From contig JADGDU010000018.1 of the NCBI GenBank assembly GCA_016744705.1, positions 1 through 64,000 on the forward strand: 64,000 bases of DNA. The letters run 5' to 3'. This document shows positions 19,901 to 27,097 of the stretch, piece after piece; position 1 is the first letter of the stretch; the number at the start of each line of letters is the position of its first letter. Source of the DNA: Candidatus Krumholzibacteriia bacterium. Its GTDB lineage: Bacteria; Krumholzibacteriota; Krumholzibacteriia; LZORAL124-64-63. The position numbers and the translations under genes were made by a program. Under the pieces are notes generated by a model. It did no database searches, was not told where the DNA came from, and saw only the letters and a program-made list of their open reading frames with translations.

Positions 19901-20377
19901 TAAAATTTCACCGCTGTAGAGGATGATGGCTACTCTATCGGTGCCATCTTCTAAGTTTAAGACTTCCAGGCCCACGAGGGCGTATTTGGGCAGGGTCCTT
20001 TTACTGAAGGGGATGGTGCTCCATTGCTTACCAGTCCGGCGGGAGAGTCGCAAAGGTGGCTGTGCGGATACAGACCAAAGTGATCCCCGGGAATCCACTT
20101 CCATCAAGGCCTGGGGTTGGGCGGCGACGATAGGGTGGAAAGAGTGAATTTTCCATTCGTTGCCGTTGTAGGAACTCAAGCCCATTCTGGTACAAAACCA
20201 CATATGACCGAGGCTATCCTGGTCCGCGTCATAGGTGGGGTTTGTTGGCATCCCATCCCACTCTTTATAAGTATGAACCTGATAATGTTGGGCCAGGCCA
20301 TGAAGGGGAATGATTGATAAAAAAATCAACAGCACCACTGAAGAAAGAAATACCTGAAATTTGGGGATTCTAATCAT
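16982..20377 (-). CDS. Beta-propeller sensor histidine kinase (reg_prop, Y_Y_Y, PAS, HisKA, HATPase)
   Basis: A 1131-residue sensor. Signal peptide (1-29), then two-component regulator propeller repeats (about 35-620; motifs DSLGHMWFCTRMGLSSYNG-like, FGNLWIAVDRRGLARL, GHIWIGTDSG), a Y_Y_Y domain (about 632-745, PPGKYRFLIKA), a transmembrane helix (746-770), one PAS domain, HisKA with GGLAHDFNNLL (phospho-acceptor H927) and HATPase_c with DLGSGLGLAM. It has no receiver and no output domain, unlike the hybrid forms common in Bacteroidetes. Start ATG 20377 follows AGAGGA by six bases. No response regulator is adjacent, so its partner must lie elsewhere. Confidence 0.93.
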   Translation of the reverse strand: MIRIPKFQVFLSSVVLLIFLSIIPLHGLAQHYQVHTYKEWDGMPTNPTYDADQDSLGHMWFCTRMGLSSYNGNEWKIHSFHPIVAAQPQALMEVDSRGSLWSVSAQPPLRLSRRTGKQWSTIPFSKRTLPKYALVGLEVLNLEDGTDRVAIILYSGEILLWDGQNWHQLEESEQTGNILSSVLVGTRLFLATNGGLFTIDLDDPSPRIDPTPDLPRIPISNVAQAHNSDSLWLVGQDWLGTWNGSQFTLLVDSLNIVPPKFHTSTTALADRLGGLYFGGQRNIHYFHSEIGLEILNNRNGLVAGGATSIFEDKEGSIWITSTRGISKIVSRRFAGYNRETGLLEDEVSSILQMSNGQMVLGHEGGLTFLGPELRTHRFADTPSAISRVMDMQEDRFGNLWIAVDRRGLARLTPHGQLRWFGEENGLKGGVFALHIDSSGTVWAGTAYGLYRQTERGFETITLPIKVSPTNPFIRRLEAAPDGPLYIATSHHGVFKLQEGSFTQYLPVNDQSGSNVYTCLPLPNDGLYVGTAGGLFKTQDGDLVRTSHPDPVIDRPVYSILKDDKNQFWFGTDLGVMRWDGKQLKHLTSTDGLLGNETNRDALIQTDDGHIWIGTDSGASEYNTIFDVPALGYPTLQITHFMVDGKILPAQDDLVLPQPPHTMEVLFNSSTLMDENRTIYQTQLQNFESQWHEKEASQSGARSMNYINIPPGKYRFLIKAIRVDGKSSEVMMSPWITIKPTFLNRWSVRIILLLVILGMGWTLLAYFAGRRYARRLESEVYQQTWELRMSEIAIKSESRRLAATLKNITDGVLAVGNDGTIVLANAAAGSILNLPIAEITGTQLDQVLSLGHGQSGEIHLRIAHPHRPDRTLEVSTSEVHGTESRDEFSGEGRVVAFRDITDLLHQEEERIRSQKLESLGVFAGGLAHDFNNLLTVMLGNLSVLENSPAIPNSDMQMLSLVREASERAQSLTRQLLTFSRGGMPLLETAAIGQIVRQCVEFSLSGTNVSCQMDLPQNLWPVEVDPGQMHQVMANLVINSVQAMPDGGIITITGCNIGSADRRMVMVEVADEGKGISPDHLNRIFDPYFTTKDLGSGLGLAMAYSIISKHGGNITVDSKLGEGATFRVFLMAK

Positions 20378-20483
20378 GGAGTCCTCTGAGAAAGTGGTCT
20401 GTTTCTTTCGTTAAGTATATCATGAACCCCAGGGATGAAGAAAGTCTTCTGAAAGATCCTTCTTGATTGGAGGCCCAACAGAC

Positions 20484-21395
20484 ATGACAATAGCGGGCAT
20501 GAAAAATAATCTCCAAAATTTCCTCGCATTCAGGTTCAGGGTTTTGCTCCCGCTCCTGTTGCTGTCGGCTGTGGCCGGCTGTTCTCCTATGCAGTACTCG
20601 GTGCGCCACGTCATGGTGCCTTTGTTGGATAACTCCCGAGCTGCCGCCTACCTTTCCAATGATACCCGGACTTTCGGCGATGCCGCTCCATCAAACCTTT
20701 TCCTTCTGGAGGGTATGGTTCATACAGATCCGGGCAATGAAGATCTGCGTCTGAATACGGCTATGCTCTATTTCTTTTACGGTTTTGCCTATATCGAAGA
20801 AGAGGACCCGGATTACGCTTCTTTGCTCTATGACAAAGGTTTGAATCATGCCTGGACTGCTTTGGCGGCTGAATGCGATTTACCTGCGGATCGGGATATT
20901 CCTTTCAGTGAATTCGAAACCCTGGTTGAGTCTATCCAGTTAGAGCAGGTGCCGGCCGCGGTCTGGACGGCCATCTGCTGGACCCAGTACATCAGTTTGC
21001 ATCTGGACTCCACCGCGGTGATGCGTGATATTCCCAAAGTTCAAGCCCTGCTGGACCGGGCCACGGCCCTGGATGGAGATTATTTTGAAGGCATGCCTTA
21101 TGTGATACAGGGTTCTTTGCACGCTTTTAAACCGAAAATCATGGGTGGCGACACAGAAGCTTCAGCGGCCAGCTTTGCCAAGGCTTTTGCCATCAGCGGG
21201 AACTCATTCCAGCTGTCCCGGTTCTTCTATGCTCATTACTACACCTATCGCATGATGGATGTGGATTTGTTCACCCAGACCCTCGAAGGCATCATCAATG
21301 CCGAACCCATCGAGGATGATCCTTACCGATTGCTGAATATGATCGCAGTCGAAAAATCACTCAAACTTCTGGAAGAAGCTGATGACATTTTTTAA
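20484..21395 (+). CDS. TRAP transporter TatT-type lipoprotein
   Basis: A 303-residue outer-envelope lipoprotein with lipobox SAVAGC after a hydrophobic signal. The rest is helical, TPR-like, and matches the TRAP T-component family (PF16811), a periplasmic partner that assembles as a trimer and is thought to dock with the solute receptor. Recognisable parts are MLYFFYGFAYIEEED and LLDRATALDGDYFEGMPYV. GGAGG at 20467 is ten bases upstream of the ATG at 20484; the ATG at 20499 is an alternative. Its 3' end overlaps the dctP start by 14 bases, so the genes are translationally coupled. Confidence 0.88.
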   Translation: MTIAGMKNNLQNFLAFRFRVLLPLLLLSAVAGCSPMQYSVRHVMVPLLDNSRAAAYLSNDTRTFGDAAPSNLFLLEGMVHTDPGNEDLRLNTAMLYFFYGFAYIEEEDPDYASLLYDKGLNHAWTALAAECDLPADRDIPFSEFETLVESIQLEQVPAAVWTAICWTQYISLHLDSTAVMRDIPKVQALLDRATALDGDYFEGMPYVIQGSLHAFKPKIMGGDTEASAASFAKAFAISGNSFQLSRFFYAHYYTYRMMDVDLFTQTLEGIINAEPIEDDPYRLLNMIAVEKSLKLLEEADDIF

Positions 21396-22410
21396 AAATT
21401 TTCGCCTCACGGCTCTGGTTTTGGGATTGTTGATTCTGGTGACTGCCACCACGGCCGATGCTGCCAGAAAACCTAAAGCTAAATTCATGATTAAGTTTGC
21501 CACCTTGGCCCCTGAAGGCAGCACCTGGATGAAGTCCATGCACCAGATGGACGACGAGGTGCGCGCTCGTACTGACAACCGGGTTGGATTTAAATTCTAT
21601 CCCGGGGGTGTGCAGGGCGACGAAAAAGATGTGCTGCGCAAAATCCGCAACGGCCAGTTGCACGGCGGCGGTTTCACCGGTTTTGGCCTGGGCGCCATCG
21701 CTTCTGATGTGCGGGTGTTGGAAATGCCTTTCATGTTCCGGAATCTGGAAGAACTCGACTATGTACGCGGGGCTATTGACAGCCAATTGGACCAGGTTTT
21801 TGATGATGGTGGCTACGCCAATCTGGGCTGGGTTGATGTGGGGTTCATTTATATTTTCAGCAAGGAACCTATTGCTACCCCGGAAGATCTGGCCGCAGCC
21901 CGCATGTGGGTCTGGGCCGGCGACCCTCTGGCTGAACTCTTTTTCTCAGCCTTCGATATTTCGCCCATTCCCCTGGCAGCTCCTGATGTGTTGACGGCCC
22001 TGCAAACCGGTGTCATCGATTCAGCTTACAGCTCGACATTGGGCTGCATGGCCCTGCAATGGTTCACCCGTGTTTCGTATATGACGGATGTGCCCATCAC
22101 TCACGGCATGGGGGCAGCTCTGGTTTCCCAAAAGGCCCTGCGCAAAATTTCTCCTGAAGATCAGGCCATCATGAAAGAAGTGGCTGGGCCCATCATGCGT
22201 GATCTGACCCAAAAGACCCGTGTGCAGAACTTGGAAGCCATTGAAGAGATGAAAAAAGAAGGCGTGCAGGTGGTCCAGGTAACCGAGGCCACTCATAAAC
22301 AATTTTTTGAAACCGGCCGGGGTGCCTGGGATGATGGCGTTGGCAAACTGTACAGCGCTGAGTTGCTGGAAAAAGTGAAGACCCTTCTGGCCGAATACCG
22401 GGCCCAATGA
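21382..22410 (+). CDS. TRAP transporter solute-binding receptor (DctP family)
   Basis: A 342-residue periplasmic receptor with a signal peptide ending ATTADA. It carries the DctP hallmarks FATLAPEGSTWMKSM, FKFYPGGVQGDEKDVLRKIRNGQ and a conserved substrate Arg within AAARMWVW. The ligand is usually a carboxylate, but the identity cannot be read from sequence. GGAAGAAG lies four bases before the ATG, inside the TatT gene. It ends with ATGA overlapping the dctQ start. Together with the genes on both sides it completes a TRAP system with a T component. Confidence 0.93.
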   Translation: MTFFKNFRLTALVLGLLILVTATTADAARKPKAKFMIKFATLAPEGSTWMKSMHQMDDEVRARTDNRVGFKFYPGGVQGDEKDVLRKIRNGQLHGGGFTGFGLGAIASDVRVLEMPFMFRNLEELDYVRGAIDSQLDQVFDDGGYANLGWVDVGFIYIFSKEPIATPEDLAAARMWVWAGDPLAELFFSAFDISPIPLAAPDVLTALQTGVIDSAYSSTLGCMALQWFTRVSYMTDVPITHGMGAALVSQKALRKISPEDQAIMKEVAGPIMRDLTQKTRVQNLEAIEEMKKEGVQVVQVTEATHKQFFETGRGAWDDGVGKLYSAELLEKVKTLLAEYRAQ

Positions 22411-23012
22411 ACGGAATGAGTTTGAGCGAAGGCAATACCATTTATTATCTGTGGGCCATCATTTTGGTGGTCTTGGCAGCCGGTCGTTCAGTGTTGATCC
22501 GGAAGAAAAAGCTGGAGGGCTTTTTTAACATCCTGGGTTGGCTGGAAGTGGCTGTTTTGGGGCTGTTGCTGGGAACTCTGGTGGTGCTTGGCGGACTGCA
22601 AATTGTCTTGCGCAACATTTTCCACAGCGGAATTCTATGGGCCGATCCGCTCATGCGGCACATCGTGCTTTGGTTGGGTTGTCTGGGGGCGGCTTTGGCC
22701 ACCACCAGTGCCCGGCATATCAATATTGATGTCTTTTCCCGTCTTTTGCCCAAAAACCTGAATCCATGGCGGCGATCTCTGGTGTATGGGGCCACGGCCC
22801 TGGCCACCTTCATGCTCGGAGTTTCGGCCTGGCGACTGGTTGTGGATGAAAAAATGTACGGTGATATTGCCTTTGCTTCCGTGCCAGTCTGGACTCTGCA
22901 GTTGGTCTTACCTATTGCCTTTTTCATGATTTCTTACCGCAGTGTGGTGAACCTTTTCATTGGCCTGGAAGCGGAAACCCTTGAAGAGGGCTTGGAGGCA
23001 GTGGAGTTATGA
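22407..23012 (+). CDS. TRAP transporter small permease (DctQ family)
   Basis: A 201-residue inner-membrane protein with four hydrophobic segments, the normal DctQ size and topology. Motifs: VVLGGLQIVLRNIF, ADPLMRHIVLWLGCLGAALATTSARHINID, with the conserved W/R residues of the DctQ helix 2 loop. It joins DctM to form the membrane part of the importer. Start ATG overlaps the receptor stop (ATGA), and its own stop overlaps the dctM start the same way, so the three are tightly coupled. Confidence 0.92.
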   Translation: MNGMSLSEGNTIYYLWAIILVVLAAGRSVLIRKKKLEGFFNILGWLEVAVLGLLLGTLVVLGGLQIVLRNIFHSGILWADPLMRHIVLWLGCLGAALATTSARHINIDVFSRLLPKNLNPWRRSLVYGATALATFMLGVSAWRLVVDEKMYGDIAFASVPVWTLQLVLPIAFFMISYRSVVNLFIGLEAETLEEGLEAVEL

Positions 23013-24271
23013 TTCTCACACTGATCATTGCCCTGATCGTGCTGGCCCTGTTCGGGATGCCTTTGTTCACGGTTCTGGGGACCATTGCCCTGGTCTTGTT
23101 TTGGCAGGCGGAAATTGACATTTCCTCTGTGGCTGTTTCCATGTACACCCTGGCTGGATCACCCTTGTTGGTGGCCATCCCCCTGTTCACTTTTGCCGGA
23201 TACCTATTTGCCTACAGCAAGGCTCCTGGCCGGTTGGTCAATCTTTCCCGGGCTCTCTTTCCCGGTGGGCTGGCCGTGGTGGCGTTGGCTACCTGCGCAG
23301 TCTTCACGGCTTTCACGGGAGCCAGTGGTGTCACCATCATTGCCATGGGTGGTTTGTTGTTGCCGGCGCTGACCATGGATGGCTATAACCGTCGATTCAA
23401 CTTGGGGTTGCTCACCGCTGGTGGTAGCCTGGGTTTGCTCTTTCCTCCCAGTCTGCCGCTGATTCTTTATGGTTATGTGGCCTCGGTGAGCATCGACAAA
23501 CTCTTCCTGGCAGGCCTGTTGCCGGGTGTTTTTCTGGTTTTGGTGCTTTCGGCATACGGTGTCTGGGTGGGGCGTAAAGACGGGGTCGTACGGCAGAAAG
23601 TTTCCGCCACCTCCGCCGTCAAGGCTTTGCGCGAAGCAGCCTGGGAAGTGCCTTTGCCCATCATGATTTTGGGTGGCATTTACAGCGGCGTGATCACAGT
23701 GATGGAGGCTGCCGCATTGACGGCCGGGTATGTTTTTGTGGTGGAGGTCTTCATCTACAAAGATATCAAGCTGAATAAAATTCCTGACATTGTTCGGGAG
23801 AGCATGACCCTGGTGGGCGGAATTCTGATCATCCTTTCCTGCGCCCTGGGTTTGACCAACTACCTCGTGGATGCCGAAGTTCCGATGCTGTTGCTGGACT
23901 GGATGCAGCAGTATATCGACAGCAAATACACTTTCCTCCTGCTGTTGAATATCTTTCTGTTGGTGGTCGGTTGTCTGATGGACATTTTCTCGGCGCTCAT
24001 TGTTGTGGTTCCCTTGATCGTACCTGTGGCTCTGGGGTTTGGGGTGGATCCAGTGCATCTGGGCATCATTTTCCTGGCCAATCTGGAGATCGGCTATATC
24101 ACTCCTCCCGTGGGATTGAATTTGTTTATTTCGTCGTATCGTTTCAAGGAGCCGGTCGTCTCATTGTATCTGGCCAGTTTACCCTTCCTGCTTCTTTTGC
24201 TGGGTGCTCTTCTTGTCATCACCTATGTACCAGCCATCAGTTTGTTTCTTGTAGATCTGGTGGGTGGTTAA
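23009..24271 (+). CDS. TRAP transporter large permease (DctM family)
   Basis: A 420-residue inner-membrane subunit that moves solute with sodium. It has about 12 hydrophobic segments and DctM motifs such as PLLVAIPLFTFAGYLFA, FTGASGVTIIAMGGLLLPAL, GLLFPPSLPLILYG and the late LANLEIGYITPPVGLNLF. Length is normal. Start ATG overlaps the dctQ stop by four bases. No strong terminator is visible after it; a short ATTCTC/GAGAAT hairpin at 24313-24330 is only six pairs and lacks a T run, so read-through into the efflux genes cannot be excluded. Confidence 0.94.
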   Translation: MILTLIIALIVLALFGMPLFTVLGTIALVLFWQAEIDISSVAVSMYTLAGSPLLVAIPLFTFAGYLFAYSKAPGRLVNLSRALFPGGLAVVALATCAVFTAFTGASGVTIIAMGGLLLPALTMDGYNRRFNLGLLTAGGSLGLLFPPSLPLILYGYVASVSIDKLFLAGLLPGVFLVLVLSAYGVWVGRKDGVVRQKVSATSAVKALREAAWEVPLPIMILGGIYSGVITVMEAAALTAGYVFVVEVFIYKDIKLNKIPDIVRESMTLVGGILIILSCALGLTNYLVDAEVPMLLLDWMQQYIDSKYTFLLLLNIFLLVVGCLMDIFSALIVVVPLIVPVALGFGVDPVHLGIIFLANLEIGYITPPVGLNLFISSYRFKEPVVSLYLASLPFLLLLLGALLVITYVPAISLFLVDLVGG

Positions 24272-24386
24272 CCCGGGAAAAATTGATCTATCCAATAACC
24301 ATCCCTTGAATTATTCTCTTGAGCGAGAATGACCATCAACTATTCATATTCAGGGCAAACCAAATGAAATGGGAGAAATGCTCATT

Positions 24387-25883
24387 ATGAGAAAAGGAAC
24401 ACCCTTCGGTGGTGTGAGTGTACTTTTGGCCTTGCTAGTTCTGGTGGCCGGTGGCTGTGCTGTTGGTCCCGACTATGTAGAGCCGGAATTTGAAAGCCCT
24501 GATGCCTGGCAAAATGCGGCTGCTGAAGATGTGCAGGCCGATGCACCGGTGATCCAGCAATGGTGGGCTGCTTTCGAAGATCCCATGCTCGATACCCTCA
24601 TTGTGCATGCCAAGAATTCCAATCTGGATCTGGATATTGCCGTCAGCCGCATTCGTGAGGCTCGGGCCTACCACCAGATTACTGGTGGTTCATACTGGCC
24701 CCAGGTTGGGCTTTCGGGTGCAGGCACCCGTACTGATACTCCTGATTTCTATAGTGCGGGCGGCGACAATCCGGCCAACAACTGGGAATTTGGCATGGCC
24801 GCCAGCTGGGAAATTGATGTGTGGGGCAAGAACCGCCGCGCCCGTGAATCGTCTGGCGCTGCCCTGCAGTCTTCCATTGAAGACTATCGGGATGTCCTGG
24901 TCTCCCTCTATGCCGAAGTGGCCTCTACATATATTGATGTGCGCAGCCTGCAGACCCGCCTTGATTTTGCTCTCGATAATGTAGAAAGCCAGCGTGAGAC
25001 CATGGACGTGGTCATGGCCCGGGAAGATGCTGGATTAGTGCCGATGCTGGATGTTTCCCAGGCTCGCAGTAACCTGGCCAATACAGAGGCAACCATTCCG
25101 CAGCTCCATACGGCCCTGGAAAAGTCTTTGAACCGTTTGGCCATCCTTCTGGGACTGGCACCAGGTACTCTCGATGAGCAATTGAAAAGTCACACCGGAT
25201 TGCCCACCCCGCCCACAGACCTGACTCTGGTTTTGCCAGCTGAACTGCTTCGGCGCCGGCCCGACGTGCGCCGCAGCGAGCGGAATCTGGCGGCCCAGTC
25301 AGCACTCATTGGCGTGGCCACTGCCGAGTTGTACCCCAGCTTTTCTCTCAGTGGGGCTTTGGCCTTAAGCGCGCCTCAGTTTGGTGATCTTGGTGAGTCC
25401 GGAGCTTTCGGATGGTCCTTCGGGCCGGAAGTATCCTGGAATCTTTTCACCGGCGGAAAAATCAGGGGACAGATCAAGGTAGAAGAAGCCCGCACTCAGC
25501 AGCTTCTGGCTTCGTATGAATTGACCGTTCTGGGCGCCTTGGCCGAGGTGGAAAATTCGCTGATGGGCTTGCGCCAGGAAGAAATCCGTCGGGACCTTCT
25601 CAAAACTGCTGCGGAGTCTGCCCAGCAGTCCGTGGAATTAGTGAACACCCAGTACATCTCCGGTCTGACGGATTTCCAAAACTATCTGGACGCTCAACGT
25701 GTCCTTTTCAGCCAGCAAGACCAATTGGCTACTTCAAAAGGACTGGTCCTGAGCAACTTAATCGAATTGAATAGAGCGCTCGGTGGAGGGTGGTCCTTAG
25801 AGAACACCAACCCTGATATGCCCGTCGAAACACAAGAAACATCCATGGTTCAGCCCGCTTTGGTGGAAGAGGAAGGTCGATGA
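24387..25883 (+). CDS. RND efflux outer-membrane lipoprotein (OprM/NodT family)
   Basis: A 498-residue TolC-like trimeric exit duct. After MRKGTPFGGVSVLLALLVLV comes lipobox AGGC and then AVGPDYVEPE, the classic start of this family. Two outer-membrane efflux protein repeats follow; late hallmarks are PAELLRRRPDVRRSERNLAAQ and LSGALALSAP. Start: GGGAG at 24371-24375 sits 11 bases before the ATG at 24387 but too close to the ATGs at 24369 and 24378. First gene of the order duct, adaptor, pump; stop overlaps the adaptor start. Confidence 0.93.
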   Translation: MRKGTPFGGVSVLLALLVLVAGGCAVGPDYVEPEFESPDAWQNAAAEDVQADAPVIQQWWAAFEDPMLDTLIVHAKNSNLDLDIAVSRIREARAYHQITGGSYWPQVGLSGAGTRTDTPDFYSAGGDNPANNWEFGMAASWEIDVWGKNRRARESSGAALQSSIEDYRDVLVSLYAEVASTYIDVRSLQTRLDFALDNVESQRETMDVVMAREDAGLVPMLDVSQARSNLANTEATIPQLHTALEKSLNRLAILLGLAPGTLDEQLKSHTGLPTPPTDLTLVLPAELLRRRPDVRRSERNLAAQSALIGVATAELYPSFSLSGALALSAPQFGDLGESGAFGWSFGPEVSWNLFTGGKIRGQIKVEEARTQQLLASYELTVLGALAEVENSLMGLRQEEIRRDLLKTAAESAQQSVELVNTQYISGLTDFQNYLDAQRVLFSQQDQLATSKGLVLSNLIELNRALGGGWSLENTNPDMPVETQETSMVQPALVEEEGR

Positions 25884-27079
25884 TGCGTCAACTTTTTCAA
25901 ATGGGAATTCAACATCGTATCGGCCTGGTTATTCTCCTGATGGCTCTGTTGCTTTCAGTGGCTTCGTGTGGTAAGGAGGAGGCAGCCCCGGCTCGTCAAG
26001 CACCTCCGGTGACGGTGGTCAAGCCCATCGTGGGCCCCGTGTCGGAATTTACCGTCTTTACAGGAAGCAGCCAGGCTTTTGAAACAGCCGATATCGTAGC
26101 CCGAGTGGCCGGGACTCTGGAATCTGTGGAATTTGAAGCCAGCAGGCCAGTCACCACTGGACAGCTTCTGTTCACCATTGAGGATGAGCGGTACACTGCA
26201 GCCCGTGATGTGGCCCAGGCCCAAGTGCAGTCCGCCGAGGCGGATTTGCTGCGTTCAGAGACCGAATTGACTCGGGTTGAGAAGGCCAGTAAGAGCCGCG
26301 CCGTCAGTGAAATGGATGTTGATCGGGCCAGGGCCGAGCGGGATATGGCCATTGCTTCAGTGGCATCTGCCCAAGCCAACCTGAAGGATGCTGAATTGAA
26401 TCTCAGTTACACCCAGGTGCGTTCGCCCATCGACGGTTTTGCCAGCCGAAATTACGTAGATGTGGGAAACCTTGTGGGCCAGTCTGGAGCCACAAGTTTG
26501 ACCCGAATTAACCGGGTGTCTCCTTTGTATGTCTATTTCCATGCGCCTGAATCCGTGGTTTTGAATTTCCTGGATTCCCGGCGAGAGGAAATGAAGAAAG
26601 AAGGGAGGGAGAGTGCCAAGGAAGTGTATGTGGCCTTGGCCAATGACGAAGGCTTTCCTCACACCGGTTACATCGATTTTATCGACAATGAAGTGGACCG
26701 AAATACAGGAACCATTGAAATGCGGGCCCGCTTGGAGAATGCCGACCATGAGCTTTTTCCTGGCTTGTTCGTTCGAATAAAAGTCACCGGCCGAACCATT
26801 CCCAATGCTGTGCTGATTCCTGAAACGGCTGTGGGCTCCGACCTTGGGGGCAAGTACGTCCTGACCGTTGGTGAAGGCAACATTGTCGAGCAAAAATACG
26901 TCACTCTGGGCTTAGCTCAAGACGATGGCAATATCTATGTGAAGAGTGGCCTCGATGGTCAGGAAACGGTGATTGTCGGGGGACTGATGATCGCCCGCCC
27001 CGGCATGCCGGTCCAGCCTCTGACTGCCGAAGAATTCGAAACAATGAAGAAACAATCCCAGCAAGCGGCCAAAGGCTAA
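25880..27079 (+). CDS. RND efflux periplasmic adaptor (MFP/HlyD family)
   Basis: A 399-residue adaptor joining pump and duct. Signal with lipobox SVASC near residue 29, then APPVTVVKPIVG, a lipoyl/barrel-sandwich part (ADIVARVAGTLESVEFEA), a helical hairpin (about 100-165), and YTQVRSPIDGFASRNYVDVGNLVG. The C-terminal membrane-proximal domain ends in KKQSQQAAKG. It starts at ATG 25880 or ATG 25883, overlapping the previous stop, with GAGGAAGG upstream. The drug or compound exported is unknown. Confidence 0.93.
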   Translation: MMRQLFQMGIQHRIGLVILLMALLLSVASCGKEEAAPARQAPPVTVVKPIVGPVSEFTVFTGSSQAFETADIVARVAGTLESVEFEASRPVTTGQLLFTIEDERYTAARDVAQAQVQSAEADLLRSETELTRVEKASKSRAVSEMDVDRARAERDMAIASVASAQANLKDAELNLSYTQVRSPIDGFASRNYVDVGNLVGQSGATSLTRINRVSPLYVYFHAPESVVLNFLDSRREEMKKEGRESAKEVYVALANDEGFPHTGYIDFIDNEVDRNTGTIEMRARLENADHELFPGLFVRIKVTGRTIPNAVLIPETAVGSDLGGKYVLTVGEGNIVEQKYVTLGLAQDDGNIYVKSGLDGQETVIVGGLMIARPGMPVQPLTAEEFETMKKQSQQAAKG

Positions 27080-27097
27080 GCCAAGGAGACATCGAGG

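Noticed and set aside
24313..24330. ATTCTC/GAGAAT hairpin as a terminator of the TRAP operon
   Set aside because: Only six pairs and no T run.
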